From the NCBI RefSeq assembly GCF_030053345.1, contig NZ_JASGBP010000009.1, positions 1-64,000 on the forward strand: 64,000 nucleotides of DNA, read 5' to 3'. The stretch is from Flavobacterium sedimenticola. GTDB lineage: Bacteria; Bacteroidota; Bacteroidia; Flavobacteriales; Flavobacteriaceae. Positions 50,434 through 59,067 of the stretch are shown in pieces. The notes below the pieces were generated by a model, which was not told the origin of the DNA, searched no databases, and worked only from the letters and a program-made list of their open reading frames with translations. How positions within the stretch are numbered: the stretch's first letter is position 1; every line of letters starts with the position of its first letter. A program made the translations under genes and the position numbers.

Positions 50434-52773
50434 ATGAAAAATGGAGTTACACGCTTGATTATCAAGCTTAAAAAGAAATTATGCGGCCCGATATTTTTTC
50501 TTGTGGGGGCCATGTTTTGTTTTACTTCGGGAACGGCGCAGCGCGATCCTGTGTGGTACTTTGGCAATAGGGCAGGTCTGACCTTTGCTTCAGGAGTTCC
50601 GGTGCCGCTCACCGATAATGTTTTTAATACGTACGAAGGGACCACTACCGTTTGCGATGCCAACGGGCAATTGCTGTTTTACTCTAATGGGATGCGCGTG
50701 GTTAACCGCAACCACGCTACCATGCCTAACGGAAGCGGTTTAAAAGGCGGCAGCTCGAGTACTCATTCGGCTTTGAGTATTGCCCATCCGGGGGTTCCCG
50801 GCAGGTATTATTTGTTTACCGCCGGCGAAGTAGCTTCAGAAGGGATATACTATTCGGAAATCGACATGAGTGCACAAAACGGTTTGGGCGATGTGGTGGT
50901 TAAAAATGTTTTGTTATTGGCCCAAAGTTGCGAAAAGCTGGCAGCCGTTCCTCATCCTAACGGTACCGATATTTGGGTACTGGGGCACCAATGGAACAGC
51001 AATGCTTTTTATGCTTGGCGGGTAACGGCGGCCGGTGTTTCGGCTCCTGTGATTAGTGCGGTAGGCACGGTCGTAATAGGACCGCAGCCTTATATAGCCG
51101 CGGCCGGGCAACTCAAGGTATCGCCCGATGGTCGTAAATTGGTGAATGTGAATACTTCTATCAACACGCAGTTGTTTGATTTTGATACCCAAACCGGTGT
51201 AGTGAGTAATCCGCTAACGCTGATGACAGGGTACCAGTTTGGTGCCGAGTTTTCGCCTTCGAGCAATGCGGTTTATGTTAATGAAGCCTCTTACGACAAT
51301 TCGGCTGTTTTTCAGTTTGATTTGCAAGCCGCCGATATCGTAGGCTCTGCCCTTCAGGTGACGCCGGGTTTGAATAATTTGCAATGGGGTATGCTCGACT
51401 TAGCGCCCGATGCCAAAATTTATGTAGCCACGTATGGTTCTAACAGGTTGTCGGTGATTCAGCAACCCGATGTGATTGGCTTGGGATGCACCTTACAGCC
51501 GTTAACCACAGCCTTAGCCGGTAGGATTACCTTTTACGGGTTGCCTACTTTTTACCAACCGGGTTTTTATATTACGGCAGTACAGCATAACGGTTCTTGT
51601 GCCGGTAATGCTATCGTATTTAATGCGACTACCACCAAGACTCCCGACAGCATGTATTGGGATTTTGGTGACGGCAATTTTTCGACGGCCTGGCAACCGA
51701 CGCATGTATATGCACAGCCGGGTACCTACACCGTGCGTGTGAAAGCCCGTAGCCAAGATTTTGAGCGCTATTTCAGCACTACAGTTACCGTATTGCCGGG
51801 GGTGACGGCTACCGCACCTGCAACGGTAAAAGTATGTGACGATGCCGGTAACGACGGCCTGGCCTTATTTGACTTGTCGCCGTGGCAAAGTGTGGTTTTG
51901 GCCAATCAGTCTGCCACCCAGCACACCGTAACGTTTTATACCTCGCAGGCGGATGCCGAAAGCGGTACAGGAGCCTTACCGCTTCAGTTTCAAAATACGG
52001 TGAACCCGCAAACCCTTTATGCCCGGGTTACTTCGGCTTCGGGTTGCTATGCTGTTACGTCTTTTGACCTACATGTGGTTCTTAAACCGCAGCTACACTT
52101 AGAACCTGTTAATTGGCTGTGTGCCGGCAGTGCTATTGCCTTGACGGTACCTACGGGATTTGACCACTATTTGTGGTCTACCGGTGCCACGACCCCTCAT
52201 ATAGTGGTGACCCAACCGGGGGATTACAGTGTGACGGTAACCCATCTGGACGGTAATTTTGCCTGTGCCACTACAGCCACTACGACGGTATCACTATCGT
52301 CGGCCCCGGTAATTACCCATATCAGTGTTCGCGATTGGACCGATCAAAACAACAGTATAGTGGTGACGGTATCGGGCTCGGGCCTCTATGAATACTCGTT
52401 GGACGGCATCAGCTACCAGCAGTCCAATACCTTTACCGATTTATTGCCCGGAAAATACGAGGTGTTTGTTCGCGACGTGTACGGCTGTGGCGAAGCCCGA
52501 GGCGAAGCGGTTTTGCTGATGTATCCCAAATACTTTACCCCTAACGGCGATGGAATACACGATGTGTGGGCTATACCCAATGCCTATTTAGAACCCGGTA
52601 TGCGTGTGCGTATTTTTGACCGCTATGGTACGATACTCACTTCATTTTCGGGAGATGGTTACGGATGGGACGGACAGTTTCAGGGACGGATGTTGCCTTC
52701 TACCGATTATTGGTTTGTGGTGCAACGGGCCAACGGTACCGAGGAGCGGGGGCATTTTGCCATGCTGCGCTAG
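50434..52773 (+). CDS. Large exported protein with beta-propeller-like N-terminus, PKD domain and T9SS type B sorting domain
   Basis: 779 aa. A signal peptide is present after a basic start (hydrophobic core IFFLVGAMFCFTSG, cut near TAQ). Residues about 37-370 contain propeller-like repeats (VWYFGNRAGLTFASG; LKVSPDGRKLVNVN; GAEFSPSSNAVYV; LDLAPDAKIYVATYG). Residues about 380-450 form a PKD domain (DSMYWDFGDGNFSTAWQPTHVYAQPGTYTVRV). Ig-like/SprB-type repeats follow, and the C-terminus (YFTPNGDGIHDVW, then WDGQFQGRMLPSTDYWF) is the type B gliding-associated sorting domain. Predicted surface or secreted adhesin-like protein. The G+C content looks higher than in the flanking core genes. Confidence 0.92.
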   Translation: MKNGVTRLIIKLKKKLCGPIFFLVGAMFCFTSGTAQRDPVWYFGNRAGLTFASGVPVPLTDNVFNTYEGTTTVCDANGQLLFYSNGMRVVNRNHATMPNGSGLKGGSSSTHSALSIAHPGVPGRYYLFTAGEVASEGIYYSEIDMSAQNGLGDVVVKNVLLLAQSCEKLAAVPHPNGTDIWVLGHQWNSNAFYAWRVTAAGVSAPVISAVGTVVIGPQPYIAAAGQLKVSPDGRKLVNVNTSINTQLFDFDTQTGVVSNPLTLMTGYQFGAEFSPSSNAVYVNEASYDNSAVFQFDLQAADIVGSALQVTPGLNNLQWGMLDLAPDAKIYVATYGSNRLSVIQQPDVIGLGCTLQPLTTALAGRITFYGLPTFYQPGFYITAVQHNGSCAGNAIVFNATTTKTPDSMYWDFGDGNFSTAWQPTHVYAQPGTYTVRVKARSQDFERYFSTTVTVLPGVTATAPATVKVCDDAGNDGLALFDLSPWQSVVLANQSATQHTVTFYTSQADAESGTGALPLQFQNTVNPQTLYARVTSASGCYAVTSFDLHVVLKPQLHLEPVNWLCAGSAIALTVPTGFDHYLWSTGATTPHIVVTQPGDYSVTVTHLDGNFACATTATTTVSLSSAPVITHISVRDWTDQNNSIVVTVSGSGLYEYSLDGISYQQSNTFTDLLPGKYEVFVRDVYGCGEARGEAVLLMYPKYFTPNGDGIHDVWAIPNAYLEPGMRVRIFDRYGTILTSFSGDGYGWDGQFQGRMLPSTDYWFVVQRANGTEERGHFAMLR

Positions 52774-52800
52774 GGCTCGAAGGCACTACAGGTTCTCGGT

Positions 52801-52835
52801 TCTCGATACGCCCTTCGGGCTACTCGAACTGACGG
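52801..52835. repeat. CTCGAT-hairpin-ACTCGAACTGACGG repeat, copy 1
   Basis: TCTCGATAC, then CGCCC / GGGCTA arms, then CTCGAACTGACGG. Further copies occur at 53020, 54195, 54320 and 54351. Preceded by a duplicated GGTTCTC. Confidence 0.8.
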
Positions 52836-52847
52836 TAATAATGCAGG

Positions 52848-52906
52848 ATGTCACCCTGAGTATTTTGGCGAAGCCAAAATATATCGAAGGGTCGAACTGA
52901 CGACCC
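52848..52906. repeat. TCACCCTGAG...CGAAGGGT hairpin repeat
   Basis: Outer arms ACCCTGAG-like and CGAAGGGT enclose an inner hairpin TATTTTGGC-GAA-GCCAAAATA. Similar palindromes containing TCACCCTGAG and CGAAGGGT are widespread in bacterial genomes. Confidence 0.8.
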
Positions 52907-52918
52907 TGGTTTTTTTTT
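52888..52918 (+). terminator. Terminator for the T9SS type B gene, built from repeat sequence
   Basis: AGGGTCG / CGACCCT hairpin followed by a run of T, about 115 bp after the stop. One arm is part of the repeat at 52848. Confidence 0.75.
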
Positions 52919-52928
52919 ACTACAAGAC

Positions 52929-52995
52929 GCGTCACTTCGAGTGATTTTGCAATCTAAAAACGGTAGTTTTTAGATTGTAAAATGGTATCGAGAAG
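52929..52995. repeat. GCGTCACTTCGAGTGATT...TATCGAGAAG hairpin repeat, copy 1
   Basis: The central stem is AATCTAAAAAC-GGTA-GTTTTTAGATT (11 bp), extendable to about 17 bp through TTTTGC / GTAAAA. The outer blocks are identical to copy 2 at 54253-54319, but the stem is different there. Confidence 0.85.
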
Positions 52996-53019
52996 CTTTT
53001 ACGCACAATGGTTCTCGGT

Positions 53020-53054
53020 TCTCGATATGCCCTTCGGGCTACTCGTGCTAATGG
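53020..53054. repeat. CTCGAT-hairpin repeat, copy 2
   Basis: TCTCGATATGCCCTTCGGGC, then TACTCG and a diverged tail. Ends 7 bp before the stop of the leftward acyltransferase gene. Confidence 0.75.
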
Positions 53055-53060
53055 TGGCTT

Positions 53061-54119
53061 TCAGAGAATTTTATTCAACCCTTTATTTTTCTTTAAAAAG
53101 TTGGTGAGGACGGCGGCAGATGTTATGCCCAGTAGGGTTACAGCAATGAATTTGAGCAAGGTGGGCATGCCCATTCCTTGGAACAGTAGTTGGAAAGCAA
53201 TGACCAACAACACATGAAAAAGATAAATACCGTAAGAACAGTTGGAAAAGAACTGTACTACCGCATGGGTACTGTTTCCCCATTTTTTGAAGCCTACTAG
53301 GCTGCCCATAATAATACCCACGCATAAAAAAGTCTCTACTAAGGGTTCTGCCATAGCTTCGGAAACCCATTCGTTTAGTGTTTCTCGTATGCAAAATAGG
53401 GAGACCCCTACGGCAAAATAAACCCATCCTGTTTTGGGTTGCAGTTGTTCGAGCCAATTATTTTTATTGGCTACCACACCCAAAAGAAACAAACTTAGGT
53501 ATTGAGGCAGGTGGGCTACTTCTATCGGGATGAGCCAGGTTTCCCAATGGTCTATAGGGTATTTTAACCGAACCCCATAGTTTACCGCAGCCAGTACCAT
53601 GATAAACACTAAAGGATACCAGGGTTGCCACACCAATTCCCGGCTTTTTAGCAGGGGCTTTTTCAGGGCCATAAAGATAAAGGTATACGCCAACAATGAC
53701 GCCACAAACCATAAATGCCCCACCGCCAGTGGCGGTTTATGAAAATAGGTATCGTATAGGAATACAAAATAGTTTTCCCGGGTATCTGCCATCATGTAAC
53801 TGAGGGGAACAAAAACCACGAACATAAAAAACAACAACGGAATGCCTAAGCGACGAAATCTATCTTTAAGAAAAACGGCCGTACTTTTTCGGGCTACGGA
53901 AAAATACATAAAGTAACCGGAGACAAAAAAGAAAAACCCCATCATGTAAGCAGCATTGATAAAAAAGAAGGAAGACAGCCACTCCAGTTTAGGGGTGTCT
54001 TCCAATAGCCATACCCCGCCGGTGTTTCCATAAGGTTGTCCGGCATGATGGGCCACTACCAAAAAGGTAATGGCTATTTTGATGTTGTCGATGTAGTTGA
54101 TGCGCGATTTGGTTTCCAT
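53061..54119 (-). CDS. Acyltransferase 3 family membrane protein
   Basis: 352 aa with about ten membrane spans. The N-terminus SRINYIDNIKIAITFLVVAHHAGQPYG carries the (D/N)-x-(I/L)-(K/R) and His pattern of the acyltransferase 3 (OafA/NodX-like) family. The FVSGYFMYFSVARK and DRFRRLGIPLLFFMF segments also fit. Such proteins move acetyl or other acyl groups to surface glycans, or to small molecules. No glycan cluster is adjacent, so the acceptor is unknown. The gene is bracketed on both sides by the same hairpin repeat families. Confidence 0.87.
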   Translation of the reverse strand: METKSRINYIDNIKIAITFLVVAHHAGQPYGNTGGVWLLEDTPKLEWLSSFFFINAAYMMGFFFFVSGYFMYFSVARKSTAVFLKDRFRRLGIPLLFFMFVVFVPLSYMMADTRENYFVFLYDTYFHKPPLAVGHLWFVASLLAYTFIFMALKKPLLKSRELVWQPWYPLVFIMVLAAVNYGVRLKYPIDHWETWLIPIEVAHLPQYLSLFLLGVVANKNNWLEQLQPKTGWVYFAVGVSLFCIRETLNEWVSEAMAEPLVETFLCVGIIMGSLVGFKKWGNSTHAVVQFFSNCSYGIYLFHVLLVIAFQLLFQGMGMPTLLKFIAVTLLGITSAAVLTNFLKKNKGLNKIL

Positions 54120-54187
54120 ATGTTTTTCGATGCGCTTTAAAAATAGTAAAAATACCCCAATGATTTTATCTGTGCCGGATTTTAGTG

Positions 54188-54240
54188 GAGGGGTTCTCGA
54201 TACGCCCTCCGGGCTACTCGAACTGACGCCCCTCTTTTTT
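54188..54240 (+). terminator. Terminator-like structure GAGGGG...CCCCTC-T6 enclosing a repeat copy
   Basis: GAGGGG and CCCCTC arms enclose CTCGAT-type repeat copy 3 and are followed by six T. No plus-strand gene precedes it, so its use as a terminator is uncertain. Confidence 0.45.
54195..54228. repeat. CTCGAT-hairpin repeat, copy 3
   Basis: TCTCGATACGCCC / GGGCTACTCGAACTGACG, nearly identical to copy 1 at 52801. Confidence 0.8.
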
Positions 54241-54252
54241 GAACGAACAGCA

Positions 54253-54319
54253 GCGTCACTTCGAGTGATTAATAGCTACAAAAATGCCAATTTTTGTAGC
54301 TGTAAATCGTATCGAGAAG
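54253..54319. repeat. GCGTCACTTCGAGTGATT...TATCGAGAAG hairpin repeat, copy 2
   Basis: Outer blocks identical to 52929-52995. The central stem is AGCTACAAAAAT-GCCA-ATTTTTGTAGCT, a perfect 12-bp stem whose sequence differs from copy 1 while pairing is kept. Confidence 0.85.
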
Positions 54320-54347
54320 TACGCCCTATGGGCTACTCGAACTGATG
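54320..54347. repeat. CTCGAT-hairpin repeat, copy 4 (shortened left flank)
   Basis: ACGCCC-TAT-GGGCT hairpin followed by ACTCGAACTGATGG. Directly abuts the end of the preceding repeat. Confidence 0.75.
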
Positions 54348-54350
54348 GAT

Positions 54351-54393
54351 TCTCGATGCAATTTTCACTTCGCGAAAATCACTCGAACTGATG
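54351..54393. repeat. CTCGAT-hairpin repeat, copy 5 with a different stem
   Basis: TCTCGATGC, stem ATTTTC-ACTTCGC-GAAAAT, then CACTCGAACTGATGG. Flanks as in copies 1-4, but the stem is A/T-rich instead of GCCC/GGGC. The following stretch 54394-54706 contains no gene I can support. Confidence 0.8.
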
Positions 54394-54706
54394 GGTTAGC
54401 TTAGAGTTGCAACACACAGCAGCTACTAAACAACGTATTAGCTGTAACTCAAAGCGCATCAATAACCATTAATTCCTGATGCAGGGACAAGGCATGTGTT
54501 TTTTCCTCCAATACCGTGGTATCGCTCTGTTGACCATGGTATTTGCGGTAGTTTTTAACGTTTTTTGGTTGATAGGGAACCTCAAACCCTTAACGATTGC
54601 TGTTTTCAAATCGTTGTGAGTTGAGCCTGCTATACGTTTTCCTGTTTTTGGAATGTTATGGGCTTTTGGATTTATTTGGCGCTACCAATTGAACTTCGGC
54701 TTAGTT

Positions 54707-55645
54707 TCAGTTCAGGAATTTCATGTTAGGGGTATAGGCCACTTCTACAATTAAGCCATCAGGATCATAAAAGTCTACAGTGTAATAGCCTTCCGAATAA
54801 TTCATTTGTATAGGGCCTCTGATTATTACGGCTTGTTCGGAAACGAGAAACTTTGCCACTTTATCGACTTGTTTTTTTTCTGTTGCTTGAAAACAAATGT
54901 GTCTCACCCCCAAACTATTGGTTGTAGTGAGTGGCGGCATTTCTTTTAAATAAACCTCCATGGTTTCTGTGGCGAACGCTGTAGGATTAATTTGGACCCA
55001 ACCGATGGTATTCAGTATTTCCCTGTAAAACGATACCGAGGTGTCCAAATCGGCTACCCACAATTCGATATGGTTAATACCGGGTTTTGTCTTTTTGAGG
55101 ATTGGTTTGGCATGAAGATCTTTTTTTAACAAGCTGAATACTTGCAGGTCTCTGTAGGCAAGGGCGCTAATTTGCTCGCCTTCACGTTCAATTCCTTCCC
55201 ATTTATAGCCGGCTTTTAGGGCCACATTTTGGCTGGGTTCATTTTCTACGGCACATTTAATTACAATGCGATTCATTCCGAATTCGGCAAATACATAGTG
55301 CGTAAGTGCTTGCAGGGATTGAATCATGATGCCTTGCTTTTGAAAATCTTTTGACAACCAATAACCGATTTCGGTTTTTTTGTTGATAAAATCGGTGTTT
55401 TTACAATTGATGAGGCCACAAAATTGCCCCTCAAATTCAATAACAAAAAAGGGTTCCCATTGCGCTGCAGGTCGGCTGATTACAGACGTAATAAAGTTTA
55501 AAGTGTCCTGCTCGGTATGGGTATGTGCCACAAAGGGAAGCCATTTGCCGAGGTATTCTCTTTGGCGCATGATGGTTTTATAAATAACAGCACTGTCTTG
55601 TAATTGAATGGGGCGCAGTGTGATGGACTGACTTACGGGTAACAT
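54707..55645 (-). CDS. GNAT acetyltransferase - VOC (glyoxalase-fold) fusion protein
   Basis: 312 aa with two domains. Residues about 1-175 are a RimJ/RimL-type GNAT domain (ITLRPIQLQDSAVIYKTI; EIGYWLSKDFQKQGIM; MNRIVIKCAVENEPSQNVALKAGYKWEG). After a short linker, residues about 185-310 form a VOC domain (GINHIELWVADLDTSVSFYREIL; SLGVRHICFQAT; YTVDFYDPDGLIVEVAY) with a plausible metal set (His188, His and Glu). RimL-type domains acetylate amines; VOC domains bind or modify small molecules, as in antibiotic resistance proteins. Third gene of a leftward operon, 3 bp after a LytTR response regulator, so a defence or signal-modification role is possible but unproved. Confidence 0.88.
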   Translation of the reverse strand: MLPVSQSITLRPIQLQDSAVIYKTIMRQREYLGKWLPFVAHTHTEQDTLNFITSVISRPAAQWEPFFVIEFEGQFCGLINCKNTDFINKKTEIGYWLSKDFQKQGIMIQSLQALTHYVFAEFGMNRIVIKCAVENEPSQNVALKAGYKWEGIEREGEQISALAYRDLQVFSLLKKDLHAKPILKKTKPGINHIELWVADLDTSVSFYREILNTIGWVQINPTAFATETMEVYLKEMPPLTTTNSLGVRHICFQATEKKQVDKVAKFLVSEQAVIIRGPIQMNYSEGYYTVDFYDPDGLIVEVAYTPNMKFLN

Positions 55646-55648
55646 GAA

Positions 55649-56365
55649 TTATTGGTGTATGAATTTTGAAAAATGCTCGCGAAATGTTAGGCCTATAGGC
55701 AGTGTTTTGCCGTTAATGGTAACCTGATGTTTTTCGATGACACTTATTTTAGATTTGGGTACGATATAGGATTTGTGGATTCTGATGAATTCGTCTTGCG
55801 GTACTAAGCCCACAATTTCATTGTAGGTAAAGAGCGAGAGTATTTTTTTGTCTTTGAGCTGAAATGACCAATAGTTGCCGGCGCCTTCGATGTAGAGTAT
55901 TTCATCGAGGTTAATTTTGTGCAGTTTGGTACTGCTCTTAATGAGAATGTGATGTTCTTTAGCGGGCTCGGATGTGGTTAAAGTGCTTGTTGAAAGGTTC
56001 TCGGGACTTTTACTTTTGAAGACATCCAACGCCTTGGTCACCGATTTTAAAAAGCGCACATAGTTAATGGGTTTCAGTAAGTAGTCAACGGCATCATACT
56101 CATAACTTTCGGCCCCAAATTCGGGGTAGGCGGTGGTAAAAATGACCAAAGGTTTTTTAGACAACGATTTGAGCAATTGCAGTCCGGATAGCTCCGGCAT
56201 GTTAATATCTAAGAAAAGTAAATCGACCTCATTATCAATCAAAAACGAAAGCGCTTTGAAGGGATTGGTAAACGTGGCTTCCAATTGCAACATGGGGGTT
56301 TTATCGACATACGATTTGATTAAATCTAAGGCCAACGGTTCGTCATCAATAATAATACACTTCAT
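55649..56365 (-). CDS. LytTR family response regulator
   Basis: 238 aa. Receiver domain with CIIIDDEPLALDLI, phospho-acceptor Asp in LLFLDINMPELSGL (about residue 55) and Lys in YLLKPINYVRFL. The LytTR DNA-binding domain is ILYIEGAGNYWSFQL to KSYIVPKSKISVIEKHQVTINGKTLPIG. Directly downstream (3-bp gap) of its sensor kinase. Such regulators bind paired direct repeats; none were located with confidence upstream of 57403. Confidence 0.93.
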   Translation of the reverse strand: MKCIIIDDEPLALDLIKSYVDKTPMLQLEATFTNPFKALSFLIDNEVDLLFLDINMPELSGLQLLKSLSKKPLVIFTTAYPEFGAESYEYDAVDYLLKPINYVRFLKSVTKALDVFKSKSPENLSTSTLTTSEPAKEHHILIKSSTKLHKINLDEILYIEGAGNYWSFQLKDKKILSLFTYNEIVGLVPQDEFIRIHKSYIVPKSKISVIEKHQVTINGKTLPIGLTFREHFSKFIHQ

Positions 56366-56368
56366 AGT

Positions 56369-57403
56369 TTACATGTTTAATTTTAAGATCACTTTGAATT
56401 GTTTTTCTTCCTCTGTAATACTCAGTTCATATTGGTTGGGGTAGAGCAGTTCGAGTCTTTTTTTGACATTTTCCAGTCCCACACCGCCATATTGGGTTTC
56501 TAATTCGTTTGAGTTTTTGGAGATGCTGTTTTTTACTTCAAACCACAACGCCTGGTCTGTCACTTCCAGCCTGATGATGATGAAGGTTTCATTCCCCATC
56601 CGGATACCGTGTTTGAAAGCGTTTTCTACAAAAGGAATCAACAATAGTGGTGCTATTTGGTGTTTTTTAATAGCTCCCTCTATGCTAAACGCAATGTTAG
56701 GAAGCACCTCTGTAGACAATCGTTTTTTTTGAAGATTGACAAAGCTCTGCAAGTATTCGATCTCTTTTTCGAGCGCTATTTTATTCACATTGCTTTCGTA
56801 CAACATGTATCGCATCATGTTGGCTAACTCTTCTATGATACCTGCGGTTTCGGTATCGTTATTTTTATTGGCACTCGAGTAGGCCATGTTTAACACATTG
56901 AACAGAAAATGCGGATTAACCTGTGCTTTCAGGAAGTCTAACTCGGCTTTTAAGGTTTCTCTGTTGAGGTCTTCCTTTTGCTTTTCACTTTTTTTCCAAA
57001 TGCGAAGTAAACCGTAGGAAGCTCCCATGGTAATCACAAAAAGATTGACTATAGAATTACTGAATAATTGACCGGCGTAATCTTGGTCGTGTGTAGAATA
57101 AAAGTTAACAAAAAAAGAGAAATCGATTATTGTTTCTACTAAGGAGAACAACACCCACAGAAGGACACTAAGCCAAACGGTTTTGCGAATGGAATACCCC
57201 AAAGTCATTTTGGGCAACAAGTAAAGTGAAATAGTGTAGAAGAGACCGGCGTTACATAGGCTGCTGATAAAGATTGCCAATTGAAAATGCGCATGCGTTT
57301 GTTTAATAACACCTACCGTCTTCACATTGGTCACAAAAAAGAGATGCAGCGCTATCCAGACAGAGAGGTGAAGGAAGCTATTGAGGTATGTGTTTTTTTT
57401 CAA
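56369..57403 (-). CDS. LytS/YehU-type sensor histidine kinase
   Basis: 344 aa. The first ~140 residues hold four membrane spans with short loops. The kinase domain is of the His_kinase type (FLKAQVNPHFLFNVLNMAYS with the phospho-acceptor His), and the ATP-binding part has APLLLIPFVENAFKHGI and GGVGLENVKKRLELLYP. The sensor part has no large periplasmic domain, so it may sense within or near the membrane. First gene of a three-gene operon with a LytTR regulator and a GNAT-VOC fusion. The 220 bp to the divergent hydrolase operon (57404-57623) show no gene. Confidence 0.92.
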   Translation of the reverse strand: MKKNTYLNSFLHLSVWIALHLFFVTNVKTVGVIKQTHAHFQLAIFISSLCNAGLFYTISLYLLPKMTLGYSIRKTVWLSVLLWVLFSLVETIIDFSFFVNFYSTHDQDYAGQLFSNSIVNLFVITMGASYGLLRIWKKSEKQKEDLNRETLKAELDFLKAQVNPHFLFNVLNMAYSSANKNNDTETAGIIEELANMMRYMLYESNVNKIALEKEIEYLQSFVNLQKKRLSTEVLPNIAFSIEGAIKKHQIAPLLLIPFVENAFKHGIRMGNETFIIIRLEVTDQALWFEVKNSISKNSNELETQYGGVGLENVKKRLELLYPNQYELSITEEEKQFKVILKLNM

Positions 57404-57623
57404 GGCTTACTATTTTGGGTTAAAAGTAATGGGCGTTTTGAACGCTTAAAAAAAAGAATGACGAACTATATGATTTTATTGACCAACGTTCCTTTTTTTA
57501 TGCCAATTGCATTTTAAATTCTTTTTACAGCGGTTAATCATTTTTTTTAAAGCGTTAGTATAAATGATTTTAAGGGCTTGATTTCCTGAAATACTATTGC
57601 AGCATAATTCTAAATATAAAATT

Positions 57624-59051
57624 ATGAAAATTTCATATTGGATGACACAAGCCCTGGTTTATCTCGTGCTGTTGATGAGTCAACACTTGACAGCTCATTC
57701 CAAAGGAGCTTATTTTTGGGTAGGAAAATTGGTATTATCCGAAGCGGTGCAATTGGATGTTGCGTTAGAGTATACGGCTTCGGGGACCCCCGTTACCGCT
57801 AAGTTTCACAGCGTTACGCAAAGTAGTTTTGATATTAAAGTCAGCCAGGTTTCCATCATCAATCAAGAAATCAGGTTTACCATTCCTTCTTTGATGGCAG
57901 CGTACCATGGTGTTTTTGTTAAGGATACCCTTATCAAAGGCGAATTAAAGCAAGGCAGCAATACGCCCTGGACGCTGAATTTCAATAAAGTTAATCGCTT
58001 TCCTTTTGCAAAACCATACAGACCCCAAGAACCTACAGGCATTCCTGCCTACTTTGAAAAAGAGGTTCGTTTTGAAAATGCAAAAGCCGGTATTACGTTG
58101 GCCGGAACGTTAACCCTGCCTAAAGGCAAAAATGATTTTCCAACAGTAGTATTATTAACCGGATCGGGGCCTAATGACAGAGACCATTCCATTTTCGGAC
58201 ATAAGAATTTTTTAGTCTTGGCCGATTTTCTCACTAAAGCCGGCATCGGCGTATTGCGGGTTGATGACAGAGGCGTAGGAGCATCGGGCGGTAGTTTTGC
58301 CTCAGCTTCTGTTTTAGATTTGGCCGATGATGCTTCGGCAGCAGTTGATTTCCTATCGGCTTATCCGGGTATTAATGCCCAAAAGATTGGATTAATAGGA
58401 CACAGTTTGGGAGCCGAATTGGCCGCTGTAGTGGCCGCTAAAAACCGTAAAGTACACTTTATTGTAATGATGGCCGGCGGGGCGCAACCCTTATCCGAAG
58501 TCATTTTGGAACAAACCAAACTGATTTATAAAAATAAAGTGAGTACCGCTGCTTTAGATTTGAATACAGCTTTGTTGGAATTGCTGTTTCAATCGCTTCA
58601 AAACAACGACGATTTGGTGAGTGCCAAACTGCAGTTCACAGAAGGGTTGGAAAAATTAAACCCTAAGGCCGCCTTGTTAACCAAAGAAGAATTGCAAATA
58701 CTCGAATTAGAGTCGCCCCTCACCACCAAAGGATTCAACCATTTTTTTACACCCAATTGGAAAATCGATTTGTTTTACGACTGTACGGTTGACCTGGCCA
58801 AAACCACGATACCGGTGTTGGCACTCAACGGCAACCTGGATACCCAAGTGGTTCCCGATAATTTAAAAATAATTGAAAAGGTACTCTCGGCGCGCTCCAA
58901 CAGCAAGCATAAAACCATTTTGTATGACGGTTTGAATCACCTGTTTCAACCGGCGGATACCGGTTTGCCTGAAGAGTATAAAGACATTGAAATTACCATA
59001 GATGAAGCCGTAGTTTCAGATATGATTACCTGGATAAGAAATATTAATTAA
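57624..59051 (+). CDS. Exported alpha/beta hydrolase (S9-like esterase)
   Basis: 475 aa from ATG 57624; an in-frame ATG at 57597 adds nine unlikely residues. A signal peptide (ALVYLVLLMSQHLTAHS) is followed by an N-terminal beta domain (about 30-160) found in BAAT/prolyl-oligopeptidase-like esterases. In the hydrolase domain: TVVLLTGSGPNDRDHS, the nucleophile elbow GLIGHSLGAELA (Ser), LALNGNLDTQVVPDN (Asp) and DGLNHLFQPA (His), a complete triad. Predicted periplasmic. First gene of an operon with a second hydrolase, a TonB receptor and a DUF4249 lipoprotein. Substrate unknown, probably an ester or peptide brought in by the receptor. Confidence 0.85.
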   Translation: MKISYWMTQALVYLVLLMSQHLTAHSKGAYFWVGKLVLSEAVQLDVALEYTASGTPVTAKFHSVTQSSFDIKVSQVSIINQEIRFTIPSLMAAYHGVFVKDTLIKGELKQGSNTPWTLNFNKVNRFPFAKPYRPQEPTGIPAYFEKEVRFENAKAGITLAGTLTLPKGKNDFPTVVLLTGSGPNDRDHSIFGHKNFLVLADFLTKAGIGVLRVDDRGVGASGGSFASASVLDLADDASAAVDFLSAYPGINAQKIGLIGHSLGAELAAVVAAKNRKVHFIVMMAGGAQPLSEVILEQTKLIYKNKVSTAALDLNTALLELLFQSLQNNDDLVSAKLQFTEGLEKLNPKAALLTKEELQILELESPLTTKGFNHFFTPNWKIDLFYDCTVDLAKTTIPVLALNGNLDTQVVPDNLKIIEKVLSARSNSKHKTILYDGLNHLFQPADTGLPEEYKDIEITIDEAVVSDMITWIRNIN

Positions 59052-59067
59052 CAACATTGAACAGCAG

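Noticed and set aside
54469..54681. Open minus-strand stretch of 71 codons in the gene-free region, with a second overlapping open frame nearby
   Set aside because: No ATG near its 5' end, no family resemblance, and it lies next to repeats. It may be a remnant of a gene, but nothing in the sequence shows that.
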